Positions 43,320 through 50,642 of a DNA stretch of 64,000 bases are shown here, one piece after another. Source of the DNA: Algoriphagus vanfongensis DSM 17529. GTDB lineage: Bacteria > Bacteroidota > Bacteroidia > Cytophagales > Cyclobacteriaceae. Position 1 is the first letter of the stretch. Every line of letters begins with the position of its first letter. The notes under the pieces were generated by a model, which saw nothing but the letters and a program-made list of their open reading frames with translations, did not search any database and was not told the origin of the DNA. Where the stretch lies: assembly GCF_000429465.1 (NCBI RefSeq), contig NZ_AUBX01000009.1, positions 310,001 to 374,000 of the forward strand, read 5' to 3'. Made by a program: the position numbers and the translations under genes.

Positions 43320-44489
43320 ATGAATAAATCTATGAACCGTAGAGATTGGCTGAAAGCCGGTTTTCTAGCAGCCGGAGGATTGGCAAGTGCTCCAGCTCTT
43401 GCTTTCAAAGGAGCCAAATTGCATACGCATGCTCCAGGTAGTGTGATCCAGGAGATGCTGCCTATTTTTCCTTTTGATGAAAGTAGGATGATGGCACGTC
43501 TCAATGCCAACGAAAATCCTTATGGTCCCTCTCCCAAAGTAGTTAAGGCGATCGCAGAGTCTGTAAGCTTGGGAAATAGATATGGTCATGGTGATGCTGC
43601 CAAGCTAATCGAAATGATCGCTGAGAAAGAAGGTGTCAAGCCTGAAAACATCATGCTCGGGCCCGGATCTACCGATTTGCTTGAGAAAACCGCATTTGTG
43701 CAATTTCAACATGGAGGAAATATCGTAGCAGGCGATCCCTCTTACATGTCTATTATGAACACGACACAGGCATTGGGTGGCAATTGGAAAGCTGTACCGT
43801 TGACCGCTGATTATGCGCATGATTTACCAGCTATGGCCAAAGCAGTGGATGCCAATACCAATTTGGTTTATGTCTGCAATCCGAATAATCCTACCGGTTC
43901 TATCACCGATGCGGGAGCATTGAAAAAATTCTGTACAGAGGTTTCGGCCAAGGTCCCTGTTTTCGTGGATGAGGCTTACTTGGAATTTCTGGAAAAACCA
44001 GAGACTCAGACCATGGTAGGCCTAGTAGCAGAAGGCACAGATGTGATAGTCGCCAGAACCTTCAGCAAAATCCATGGAATGGCAGGTTTGCGAATCGGCT
44101 ATATCGTGGCAACTGAAGAGCGTATCGAAACGATCACGGAAAAAGTCAGAAGTACCATGGGACTATGCGTCACTTCACTCAAGGGAGCTATTGCCAGCAT
44201 GCAGGAGCAAAATTTCCTTAGCCAGTGCAAGTCCCAGAATACAGAATGCAGAGAATATGTGTGGGATGAAATTACAAAGTTGGGTTATGAGCCGATTCCT
44301 TCCCATACCAGTTTTATGATCTTTCCGATTGCAATGGACGGGAAAGAGTTTATGAAAAACATGTATGAGGGTGGAGTAGGTATCCGGACTTATCAGATGT
44401 ACGATCAGTCTTGGTGCAGAGTAAGTATGGGAACCCATGACGAACTCGCCTACTTCTTGGAAACTTTCAAAAAAGTCACCAACGCTTAA
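43320..44489 (+). CDS. Tat-signal histidinol-phosphate aminotransferase-like protein
   Basis: The 389-residue protein begins with a twin-arginine-like leader (MNRRDWLKAGFLAAGGLASAPALA), then a class I/II fold-type I aminotransferase: NANENPYGPSPKV near residue 62, NPNNPTGSITD near residue 190, and the PLP lysine in ARTFSKIHGMAGLRIGY near residue 255. Closest in style to HisC, but the export signal and the lack of any his genes argue against histidine synthesis. An AEC transporter gene follows 9 bp later, suggesting amino or keto acid exchange at the envelope. Confidence 0.88.
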   Translation: MNKSMNRRDWLKAGFLAAGGLASAPALAFKGAKLHTHAPGSVIQEMLPIFPFDESRMMARLNANENPYGPSPKVVKAIAESVSLGNRYGHGDAAKLIEMIAEKEGVKPENIMLGPGSTDLLEKTAFVQFQHGGNIVAGDPSYMSIMNTTQALGGNWKAVPLTADYAHDLPAMAKAVDANTNLVYVCNPNNPTGSITDAGALKKFCTEVSAKVPVFVDEAYLEFLEKPETQTMVGLVAEGTDVIVARTFSKIHGMAGLRIGYIVATEERIETITEKVRSTMGLCVTSLKGAIASMQEQNFLSQCKSQNTECREYVWDEITKLGYEPIPSHTSFMIFPIAMDGKEFMKNMYEGGVGIRTYQMYDQSWCRVSMGTHDELAYFLETFKKVTNA

Positions 44490-44498
44490 TACTACCCA

Positions 44499-45638
44499 AT
44501 GCCGATTGCCATTCAAAAAACCCTTTCCTTGCTCTTGATGATTCTTTTGGGCTATCTGCTTAGATCCAAGCTGAATCAGGATGAACATCGAAAAGGAATG
44601 AAAGTAGTGATTTTGGACCTAGCACTCCCTGCCATGATTTTCGTGGCTTTGATGGGAGTGCAGTTAGAGAGCGACTTACTGTTGCTACCACTGATGGTTC
44701 TTTGCTGGAATGGCATCATGCTGGCTACCAGTTATTTTGTTTTGCCATGGATGGGAATAGAGCGCTTAAGTCCTCAGCATAGGACATGGATGATGCTATT
44801 CCCATCATTGGCTCCCGGTCTTTCCTGTTTTCCGTTTTTGATAGAATACTTGGGGGAGGAAGCTCTTGCATGGGGGGCATTGGCAGATGTAGGGAATAAG
44901 GTATATGTCTTATTACTAGCTTACATGATAGCGATGGCCTGGTATTATCGCGTTCAAAAAATCGGAGGTCAGTCCAGTAGTAGTAAGATCAAGGAATTGC
45001 TATTGGCTATGGTCAAAGAACCCATCAATATGGTTTTGATTGTAGCAATCGTACTGCTGAGTTTGGGCTTGAATATGGATAGTCTGCCCGGTTTTCTGGG
45101 GGAAACTATCCTTATGATGAAAAACATCATGACCCCGCTGGTGCTCTTATTTATAGGGATGTCCGTGATCCTCAAGTGGAAGCAGATCCAATCCATTTTT
45201 TCTCTCCTATTATTCAGAGCCGGTGTCAGTTTGATGATCTCAGGTTTCATTCTTTATTTCTTTGAGCTTCCCAGCAGTGCAGCCGCCTTAGTATTGGTTG
45301 TATTTCCACTCTCAAGTGCTTCTTTTTGGCCTTTTGCACATATGTCCTCTGTGCATCAGCTCGAATACCAAAAAGAAAGTACAAACCATACCTTTGATCT
45401 AGGGCTTGGTATTAATATTCTTGCTGTATCCCTTCCTTTTAGCACCCTTCTCATTTTAGGGATTTTTAGTGCAGGGGAGGTTTTTGTAGCAGCCAAGCCT
45501 GTGGTGTTATTAGGATTGGGATTATTTGTATTGCCTTTGATACCTAAAATGGTTGTTTGGGCCAAAAATCTTGATTTTGATTTTTCCCTTCCAAAAAATC
45601 CTACTTACAAGGATAGTACGTCTCAAGAAAGGGGTTAA
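44499..45638 (+). CDS. AEC (auxin efflux carrier) family transporter
   Basis: The 379-residue polytopic protein has about ten helices and AEC-type features: an N-terminal half (LLLMILLGYLLRSKL, LALPAMIFVALMGVQL) and a C-terminal half with TPLVLLFIGMSVILKWKQI. Bacterial AEC proteins carry malate, malonate or other organic acids. It is the second gene after the Tat aminotransferase, so a keto or amino acid is a reasonable but untested cargo. Confidence 0.85.
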   Translation: MPIAIQKTLSLLLMILLGYLLRSKLNQDEHRKGMKVVILDLALPAMIFVALMGVQLESDLLLLPLMVLCWNGIMLATSYFVLPWMGIERLSPQHRTWMMLFPSLAPGLSCFPFLIEYLGEEALAWGALADVGNKVYVLLLAYMIAMAWYYRVQKIGGQSSSSKIKELLLAMVKEPINMVLIVAIVLLSLGLNMDSLPGFLGETILMMKNIMTPLVLLFIGMSVILKWKQIQSIFSLLLFRAGVSLMISGFILYFFELPSSAAALVLVVFPLSSASFWPFAHMSSVHQLEYQKESTNHTFDLGLGINILAVSLPFSTLLILGIFSAGEVFVAAKPVVLLGLGLFVLPLIPKMVVWAKNLDFDFSLPKNPTYKDSTSQERG

Positions 45639-45787
45639 AACTGGCCTTAAACCACTTTCTTGGACTATCGATTATTCTGAATTGTTTCTATTTGTAATAG
45701 ATATACTTGGAAATAATTCGATTAAAAACCTTATTGTGTCATCCTGACGTATAAAAACAAAACAATCCATAATTAACCCATTTTCTT

Positions 45788-46177
45788 ATGAAGAGACTTT
45801 CACTTATTCCCATTGCAGGCTTAGTAGCTGTCCTATTTTTCCAGGCAGCTCAAAAGCCAGAATTCGAGTCCCACCCTGAACTGGACGAAGCTAAAATGCC
45901 AGCAAAAGTCAAAGCGGTGGTAGAGCAAAAGTGCTACGGTTGCCACAATGCTGAGTCCAAAAGTGATAAAGCCAAAAAGAAGTTGGACTGGGATGAATTT
46001 GAGGCAGCTAAAAAGTCCAAGCAATTAGCAGCTATGGCCGAGATCAATGAGACTTTGGTAGAAGGCGAGATGCCTCCTAAGAAATTTTTGGAAAATAAGC
46101 CTGAAGGAAAGCTGACAGAAGAAGAGCTTCAGATATTGCTAGACTGGAGCAGTGGTAAGAAAAAGAAGGATGAATAA
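45788..46177 (+). CDS. exported haem-binding-domain protein (CYGCH)
   Basis: The 129-residue protein has a signal peptide (MKRLSLIPIAGLVAVLFFQAA) and one c-type haem motif CYGCHNAESKS near residue 49. A Lys-rich middle follows, then a possible Met ligand in EGEMPPKKFL near residue 98. It resembles the haem_bd/cytochrome-c-like family of Bacteroidota. It is followed without any gap by a second haem protein gene, and together they may pass electrons in the periplasm. Confidence 0.85.
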   Translation: MKRLSLIPIAGLVAVLFFQAAQKPEFESHPELDEAKMPAKVKAVVEQKCYGCHNAESKSDKAKKKLDWDEFEAAKKSKQLAAMAEINETLVEGEMPPKKFLENKPEGKLTEEELQILLDWSSGKKKKDE

Positions 46178-46642
46178 ATGAAAATCCTTCGATACCTTTT
46201 ATTGGGACTGGCCTTGGTGCTGATTATCATCCAGTTTGTACCCAATGAACTCCCAGCGGTAGAAATGAACAATCCATCAGATCTTTTGGCCACGGATCAA
46301 GTGGATGGAGAAGTTGCCAATCTCCTGAAAGCTGCCTGCTATGACTGTCACAGCAATTCGACCAAGTACCCTTGGTATTCCCACGTAGCACCAGTTTCCT
46401 GGTTAGTTGCCAAAGACACCCGGGAAGGTAGGGAAGAAGTAAACTTTTCCAACTGGTCAGACTATGATATGATGGATCAGTTGAAGATTTTGGATGATGT
46501 CTATTCCGAAGTGGAAGAAGAACACATGCCTCTTCCTATCTATATCACGATGCATTCTGAGGCAGATTTGACTCCTGAGCAAAGACAAAAAATCATGGCT
46601 TGGGCCGAAAGTACCATGGATATCATAGCAGAGGAGGAGTAA
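46178..46642 (+). CDS. haem-binding-domain protein (CYDCH)
   Basis: The 154-residue protein has a membrane anchor or signal (YLLLGLALVLIIIQFVP). A haem_bd domain follows: ACYDCHSNSTKYPWYSHVAPVSWLVAKDTREGREEVNFSNWSDYD, ending with EEEHMPLPIYITMH where Met may be the second ligand. The ATG directly follows the upstream stop codon. The YPWYSHVAPVSW signature is typical of this family, often found near peroxidases or copper enzymes, none of which are here. Confidence 0.88.
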   Translation: MKILRYLLLGLALVLIIIQFVPNELPAVEMNNPSDLLATDQVDGEVANLLKAACYDCHSNSTKYPWYSHVAPVSWLVAKDTREGREEVNFSNWSDYDMMDQLKILDDVYSEVEEEHMPLPIYITMHSEADLTPEQRQKIMAWAESTMDIIAEEE

Positions 46643-46662
46643 TCCATACTATCAAATAATGC

Positions 46663-46699
46663 AAGACCTGTGAAAGTATTTTTTACAGGTCTTTTTTTT
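46663..46699 (+). terminator. terminator of the haem-protein operon
   Basis: A 9-bp stem AAGACCTGT/ACAGGTCTT with a 13-nt loop followed by a T-run lies 21 bp after the stop codon. Confidence 0.8.
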
Positions 46700-46763
46700 G
46701 AATCTTTTTCTGTCTTTTCAAACTCACGATTAAAAATATCGTTTTTATCAAAAACTCCTTCCT

Positions 46764-47258
46764 ATGCTAAAAAGACTAGCCATCATTATTTTTCTTTTAG
46801 CCAGTAATTACATTTTTGTTCCTGTTGCTCTGGCGCAATTGACTTCCATCACCAATAGGCTGGGTGGATCCTCTACCACGTTTGACATCACTTCCAATGG
46901 CGCGGAAAGGGTTTATTTTGATCAAGTTATCCTTAAAAGAGGAAATAAAACCATGTATCTCACCAATGATAATGGGGCGGGATTAGGATATGAATCCTTC
47001 CATTTGGAATTAACAGTGGACAAGAAGTTTGAATCAATAGTATCAGAGAAAAGAGCAACTAGAAATCACTGGCAACTCATTTTCTATAAAAAAAATGGAG
47101 TGGAGCTTACCACGATTTATATCCCTGATGATCAGGTGAAATATCTGAGTAACCCTGAAAAATCAATGAACTTTTACAGCTTTGATTTGACGGATCTGCC
47201 CATGGTTGTTTTCGATAAAACCAGTAGCATTGATATAAAGTATCTTCGGAAAGAGTAA
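46764..47258 (+). CDS. unknown secreted protein, paralogue A
   Basis: The 164-residue protein has a signal peptide (LAIIIFLLASNYIFVPVALAQ). The mature domain is mostly beta, with GAGLGYESFHLELTVDKKFESI and a terminal MNFYSFDLTDLPMVVFDKTSSIDIKYL. It is clearly related to the next gene (GLGYES-HLE, HW-L-F--K-G, YSFDL---P, D--Y). I recognise no named family. The two form a tandem duplicate. Confidence 0.7.
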   Translation: MLKRLAIIIFLLASNYIFVPVALAQLTSITNRLGGSSTTFDITSNGAERVYFDQVILKRGNKTMYLTNDNGAGLGYESFHLELTVDKKFESIVSEKRATRNHWQLIFYKKNGVELTTIYIPDDQVKYLSNPEKSMNFYSFDLTDLPMVVFDKTSSIDIKYLRKE

Positions 47259-47340
47259 TTTTTTTCTGATGACTTTGATCTAGTAGATGTGGTTTTTTAA
47301 CCCTGATATTTTTGAATACGTAGGAATAACTAAACTCTGT

Positions 47341-47853
47341 ATGATACTAAAAAAACTAACAGCGATTCTTATTTTCCTTTCCACTACTTACCTGTTTAAT
47401 TCAGAGTTGCTCGCTCAGAATTTAAGCGATAAACTGGGAGCATTACAAACTGAATTTAGTTTATCTTCCTACGGACAGACCAGAGAAATCGTCGAACAGT
47501 TTATTGTCAAAAGAGCAGAGAAAATAGAAAATGTCAGTTCATCAGCTACATTCGGTTATGCCTATGGGCTTGGTTTGGGCTACGAATCATATCATCTGGA
47601 AATTGTGGTTTCTCGAAAACTAGAAGTAGTAGAATCTGAAATGAAAAAGGATCAGTGGAATTGGGAACTGAGCTTTTTTGACAAGGATGGAAAAAAGCTA
47701 TACAACACCAAATTGCCCAATAAGCAAATCAAAGCTTCGAGCAATTCTGATAAGACTTTACACTATTATTCAATTGATTTACAGGGGATACCTTTAGCGC
47801 CTTTAAATCATACGCAGCATGTGGATTTGTTTTACTACGGAAAACTGGATTAG
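47341..47853 (+). CDS. unknown secreted protein, paralogue B
   Basis: The 170-residue protein has a signal peptide (KKLTAILIFLSTTYLFNSELLAQ). Its domain is homologous to paralogue A: GLGLGYESYHLEIVVSRKLEVV, WNWELSFFDKDGKKLY, HYYSIDLQGIPLAPLNHTQHVDLFYYGKL. ATG 47341 is chosen because the signal peptide starts there; a longer frame from 47287 adds nothing. The cyclase-family gene starts 2 nt after its stop, so they share a transcript. Confidence 0.7.
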   Translation: MILKKLTAILIFLSTTYLFNSELLAQNLSDKLGALQTEFSLSSYGQTREIVEQFIVKRAEKIENVSSSATFGYAYGLGLGYESYHLEIVVSRKLEVVESEMKKDQWNWELSFFDKDGKKLYNTKLPNKQIKASSNSDKTLHYYSIDLQGIPLAPLNHTQHVDLFYYGKLD

Positions 47854-47855
47854 TA

Positions 47856-48548
47856 ATGCCCGAAATCATTGATTTAAGTCAGGAGATTTTTGAAGGAATG
47901 CCTGTGTTTAAAGCTCTGCCTCAGGTGAAAATGGAAATTCATGTCAGTCACGAAGATTGGGAGGGGATTCCAAATCCGGAAAACCCAACTCCCAGTGTTC
48001 ATAGATTGGAAATGGGAGAACACACCGGTACTCATGTCGATGCGCGCAATCACATGGCCAAAGAATATGTGGGCCACTCCATAGAAAAGATGCCGCTGAC
48101 TCAATTTTTCACTTCTGGATTCTGTGTGGACTTTAGGAAGAAAGGACTTCAGGAACTGATCACTAAGAATGAGCTGATATCGGCTATTCAAGCTTCAGGT
48201 GAGCAATTGGAAAAAGGGGATACCTTATTGATCTGTACAGACCACTACAAGAAATACTTTCAAACTGAAAATTGGCCAAAGGGTCCCGGAATCGATGCAG
48301 CGGCAGCTGAATGGCTGGGTGAAATGCAAATCGCAGCCTTCGGTGTAGAGACGATGAACCCAGGAGTCAGTGGTGTATCCAACCGCCAAGTTCATGAGAT
48401 CTGTGGGCACTACAACTACACGCACTACGAAAACCTGATCAACTTGGACCTTTTACTCGGAAGAGGAAGGTTTCGGTTCATCGGTCTCCCTCTCAAAATC
48501 CGTAGAGGAACAGGCTCTCCTGTTCGTGCAGTGGCAGTTTTTGAATAA
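47856..48548 (+). CDS. cyclase family protein (kynurenine formamidase-like)
   Basis: The 230-residue cytoplasmic protein has the metal motif HTGTHVDARNHM near residue 54 and the family opening IIDLSQEIFEGMPVF. This metal-dependent family hydrolyses N-formylkynurenine, cyclic amides or lactones. No tryptophan-catabolic genes are adjacent, so substrate is open. Start is 2 nt after the upstream secreted protein. Its stop is 9 bp from the convergent amidase stop. Confidence 0.9.
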   Translation: MPEIIDLSQEIFEGMPVFKALPQVKMEIHVSHEDWEGIPNPENPTPSVHRLEMGEHTGTHVDARNHMAKEYVGHSIEKMPLTQFFTSGFCVDFRKKGLQELITKNELISAIQASGEQLEKGDTLLICTDHYKKYFQTENWPKGPGIDAAAAEWLGEMQIAAFGVETMNPGVSGVSNRQVHEICGHYNYTHYENLINLDLLLGRGRFRFIGLPLKIRRGTGSPVRAVAVFE

Positions 48549-48557
48549 TAATTCAGA

Positions 48558-50216
48558 TCAATCCACAAAATCAGGTGGATGCATTTCATCAAATTCCGTC
48601 AGATCCTGATAAGCTTTTGCAAAAGCGACCAAAGCGCCTTCACCATAGAGATTGCCAATGAGGGTGAAGCTGGTCGGTCTGTTATTTTCATCAAGGCCAT
48701 TCGGAATAGAAATCACGGGATGCCCCGTCAGATTGGTCAGCAATAGCTGCCTACTTCGGTTGGTCGGAGCAATAATCACATCATACTCTTGGAAAAGCTT
48801 ATTCACTTCTTCGATCAATTGTCTTCTTTGGCGATTGGCTTGAAGGTATTCGACGGCTGGGATAAACCGGGCTTGCCGAAGTGATACAGCCCGCGATCCT
48901 CCGTGTTGTTCTACCATTTCGTCCACTTCACCTGAGCGGACCAATACATCAAAAAAAGCGCCTGCTTCTGCCCTTAGGATGATGTCAAAAGCCGAGTAGG
49001 GGAAGTTTTCTGGCAATTCCAAGGAGTCCATTTCTACACCCATTTCCTGAAATACTTGCAGACTTTCCCAGGTGTTCTTTCCAAATTCAGAGCTGTCCGA
49101 CTCAATGTCCTGTTTGAGGTAGGCAACTTTAAAATCTTTGATATCCTTCGTGGGAAATGAAAAAGGAACCTCATTGGTCGAGGGGTCCTGCCAATCTTTG
49201 CCATAAATAGCCTCCAGTACAATCGCACAGTCCTCCGCATTTCTAGCCAGTGGTCCTATCTTATCCATAGACCAGCTGAGACTCATGACTCCATAGCGGC
49301 TGACTCTACCATAGGTAGGTCTTAATCCTGTCACGCCGTTTCGCGTTGCCGGGCTGGTGATCGATCCCAAGGTCTCAGTGCCCAATGCAAAAGGAACCAA
49401 TCCCGCAGAGGTAGCAGAACCTGATCCTGCTGAGGAGCCACTGGCTCCTTGAGTCAAGTCCCAAGGGTTTTTTGTTTTTCCTCCAAACCAAACATCTCCC
49501 CGGGCCAAAGAGCCAGATACCAATTTAGCGATCAGCACTGCTCCTTGCTCTTCCAGTTTTTGGACTACCGTAGCGGTATAGTCGATCATCTGATCTTTAT
49601 AGGGCTCTGCTCCCCAGGTGGTGGGATAGTCCGCCACAGCCATCAAATCTTTTACCCCATAAGGTATTCCATGCAATATTCCTCTGTATTGCCCGGCAGC
49701 GATTTCCTGATCGGCTTTTTGAGCCTGCTGCATCGCCAGATCTTCTGTCAAAGTGATCACAGACTCAAGTTTACCATCATATTTTTTGATCCGGTCTATA
49801 AAAAGCTTTGTCAATTCCACGGAACTGATCTGTTTGCTTTTAAGTAGGGAAGCCAATTTGGGAATCGGGTAAAAGGCCAATTCCTGAAGGTTTTCAGGCA
49901 ATTCTATACCTTCCGGAATTTCAAAACTAGGGGCAAGACCAGCTTCTGGCAGCTGGAATCCCAAAGGATGGGGATCAAAAGTTACCGCAGGAAATGTCTC
50001 ATTGGAAACCTCATAAGCTCTCAGACTATCATAGCCCCTTTTGTTTCTTTCCAGATAGCCATGCATACTCTGGATGTTTTCTTTCGAAAAATCCAATCCT
50101 ATCAGTTTTTCACTACTTTTGATGTCTTTTTTTCTAAAAGTATGCTCCTCCGATTTACAGGAGATAGTAAGACTGGCTAGGCTGATAAGCCCCAATAGTG
50201 GGTAGATTTTTTTCAT
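48558..50216 (-). CDS. amidase-signature lipoprotein
   Basis: The 552-residue protein has a lipoprotein signal ending in TISC (Cys20). The amidase signature core has the Ser-cisSer-Lys triad: Lys in GIPYGVKDLMAVADYPTTWGA near residue 188, and the two Ser in QGASGSSAGSGSATSAGLVPFALGTETLGS near residues 262-286. It hydrolyses amide bonds outside the cytoplasm; the substrate could be amino acid amides or peptides. The amidase function in glutaminyl-tRNA formation (GatA) is excluded by the export signal and length. Confidence 0.92.
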   Translation of the reverse strand: MKKIYPLLGLISLASLTISCKSEEHTFRKKDIKSSEKLIGLDFSKENIQSMHGYLERNKRGYDSLRAYEVSNETFPAVTFDPHPLGFQLPEAGLAPSFEIPEGIELPENLQELAFYPIPKLASLLKSKQISSVELTKLFIDRIKKYDGKLESVITLTEDLAMQQAQKADQEIAAGQYRGILHGIPYGVKDLMAVADYPTTWGAEPYKDQMIDYTATVVQKLEEQGAVLIAKLVSGSLARGDVWFGGKTKNPWDLTQGASGSSAGSGSATSAGLVPFALGTETLGSITSPATRNGVTGLRPTYGRVSRYGVMSLSWSMDKIGPLARNAEDCAIVLEAIYGKDWQDPSTNEVPFSFPTKDIKDFKVAYLKQDIESDSSEFGKNTWESLQVFQEMGVEMDSLELPENFPYSAFDIILRAEAGAFFDVLVRSGEVDEMVEQHGGSRAVSLRQARFIPAVEYLQANRQRRQLIEEVNKLFQEYDVIIAPTNRSRQLLLTNLTGHPVISIPNGLDENNRPTSFTLIGNLYGEGALVAFAKAYQDLTEFDEMHPPDFVD

Positions 50217-50642
50217 AAAGTGAGGAAAATGATAGGTTCTTGGCGATTTGAGCCTGAATTTTAAACTCGATTTCTATAGTTCTTCAAAATATCAAATTCT
50301 TCCTCAAGGAAAAATGCTTATGATCTAATGGGGTTATTTTTTATCTGAAGTCTGCATAGCCCATACTTTCAAATCTGCTATGGAACAATTTAGAATTTTA
50401 CCGCTTCCCATGCGGACAGTTTGCTTTCGTCCATGGATGATTTATCCATACCCATCAAACTGAAAAGATGCATACTGGTGAATATGCAGATCGTCAAAAA
50501 TCATAAAAATGAATTCTTTCCATTAAACCTCTTTTTGCCCCATCATCCTCCTCAATTTTCCGATCAAAATGCTTTGGTTTTTACTAATGACTAGCTTTTC
50601 ATAGGTTGATTATTATTCAATCAATATTTGACCCCAACCACC
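50217..50642. other. 426-bp intergenic region without a gene
   Basis: This divergent region lies between the amidase and peptidase genes. Only very short frames occur, for example a 27-codon one from 50380, which lacks any supporting signal. No RNA gene or strong promoter match is visible. Confidence 0.4.

Noticed and set aside
50380..50463. 27-codon frame in the gap before the S9 peptidase
   Set aside because: It is very short, with no promoter or terminator, and has an unconvincing sequence.
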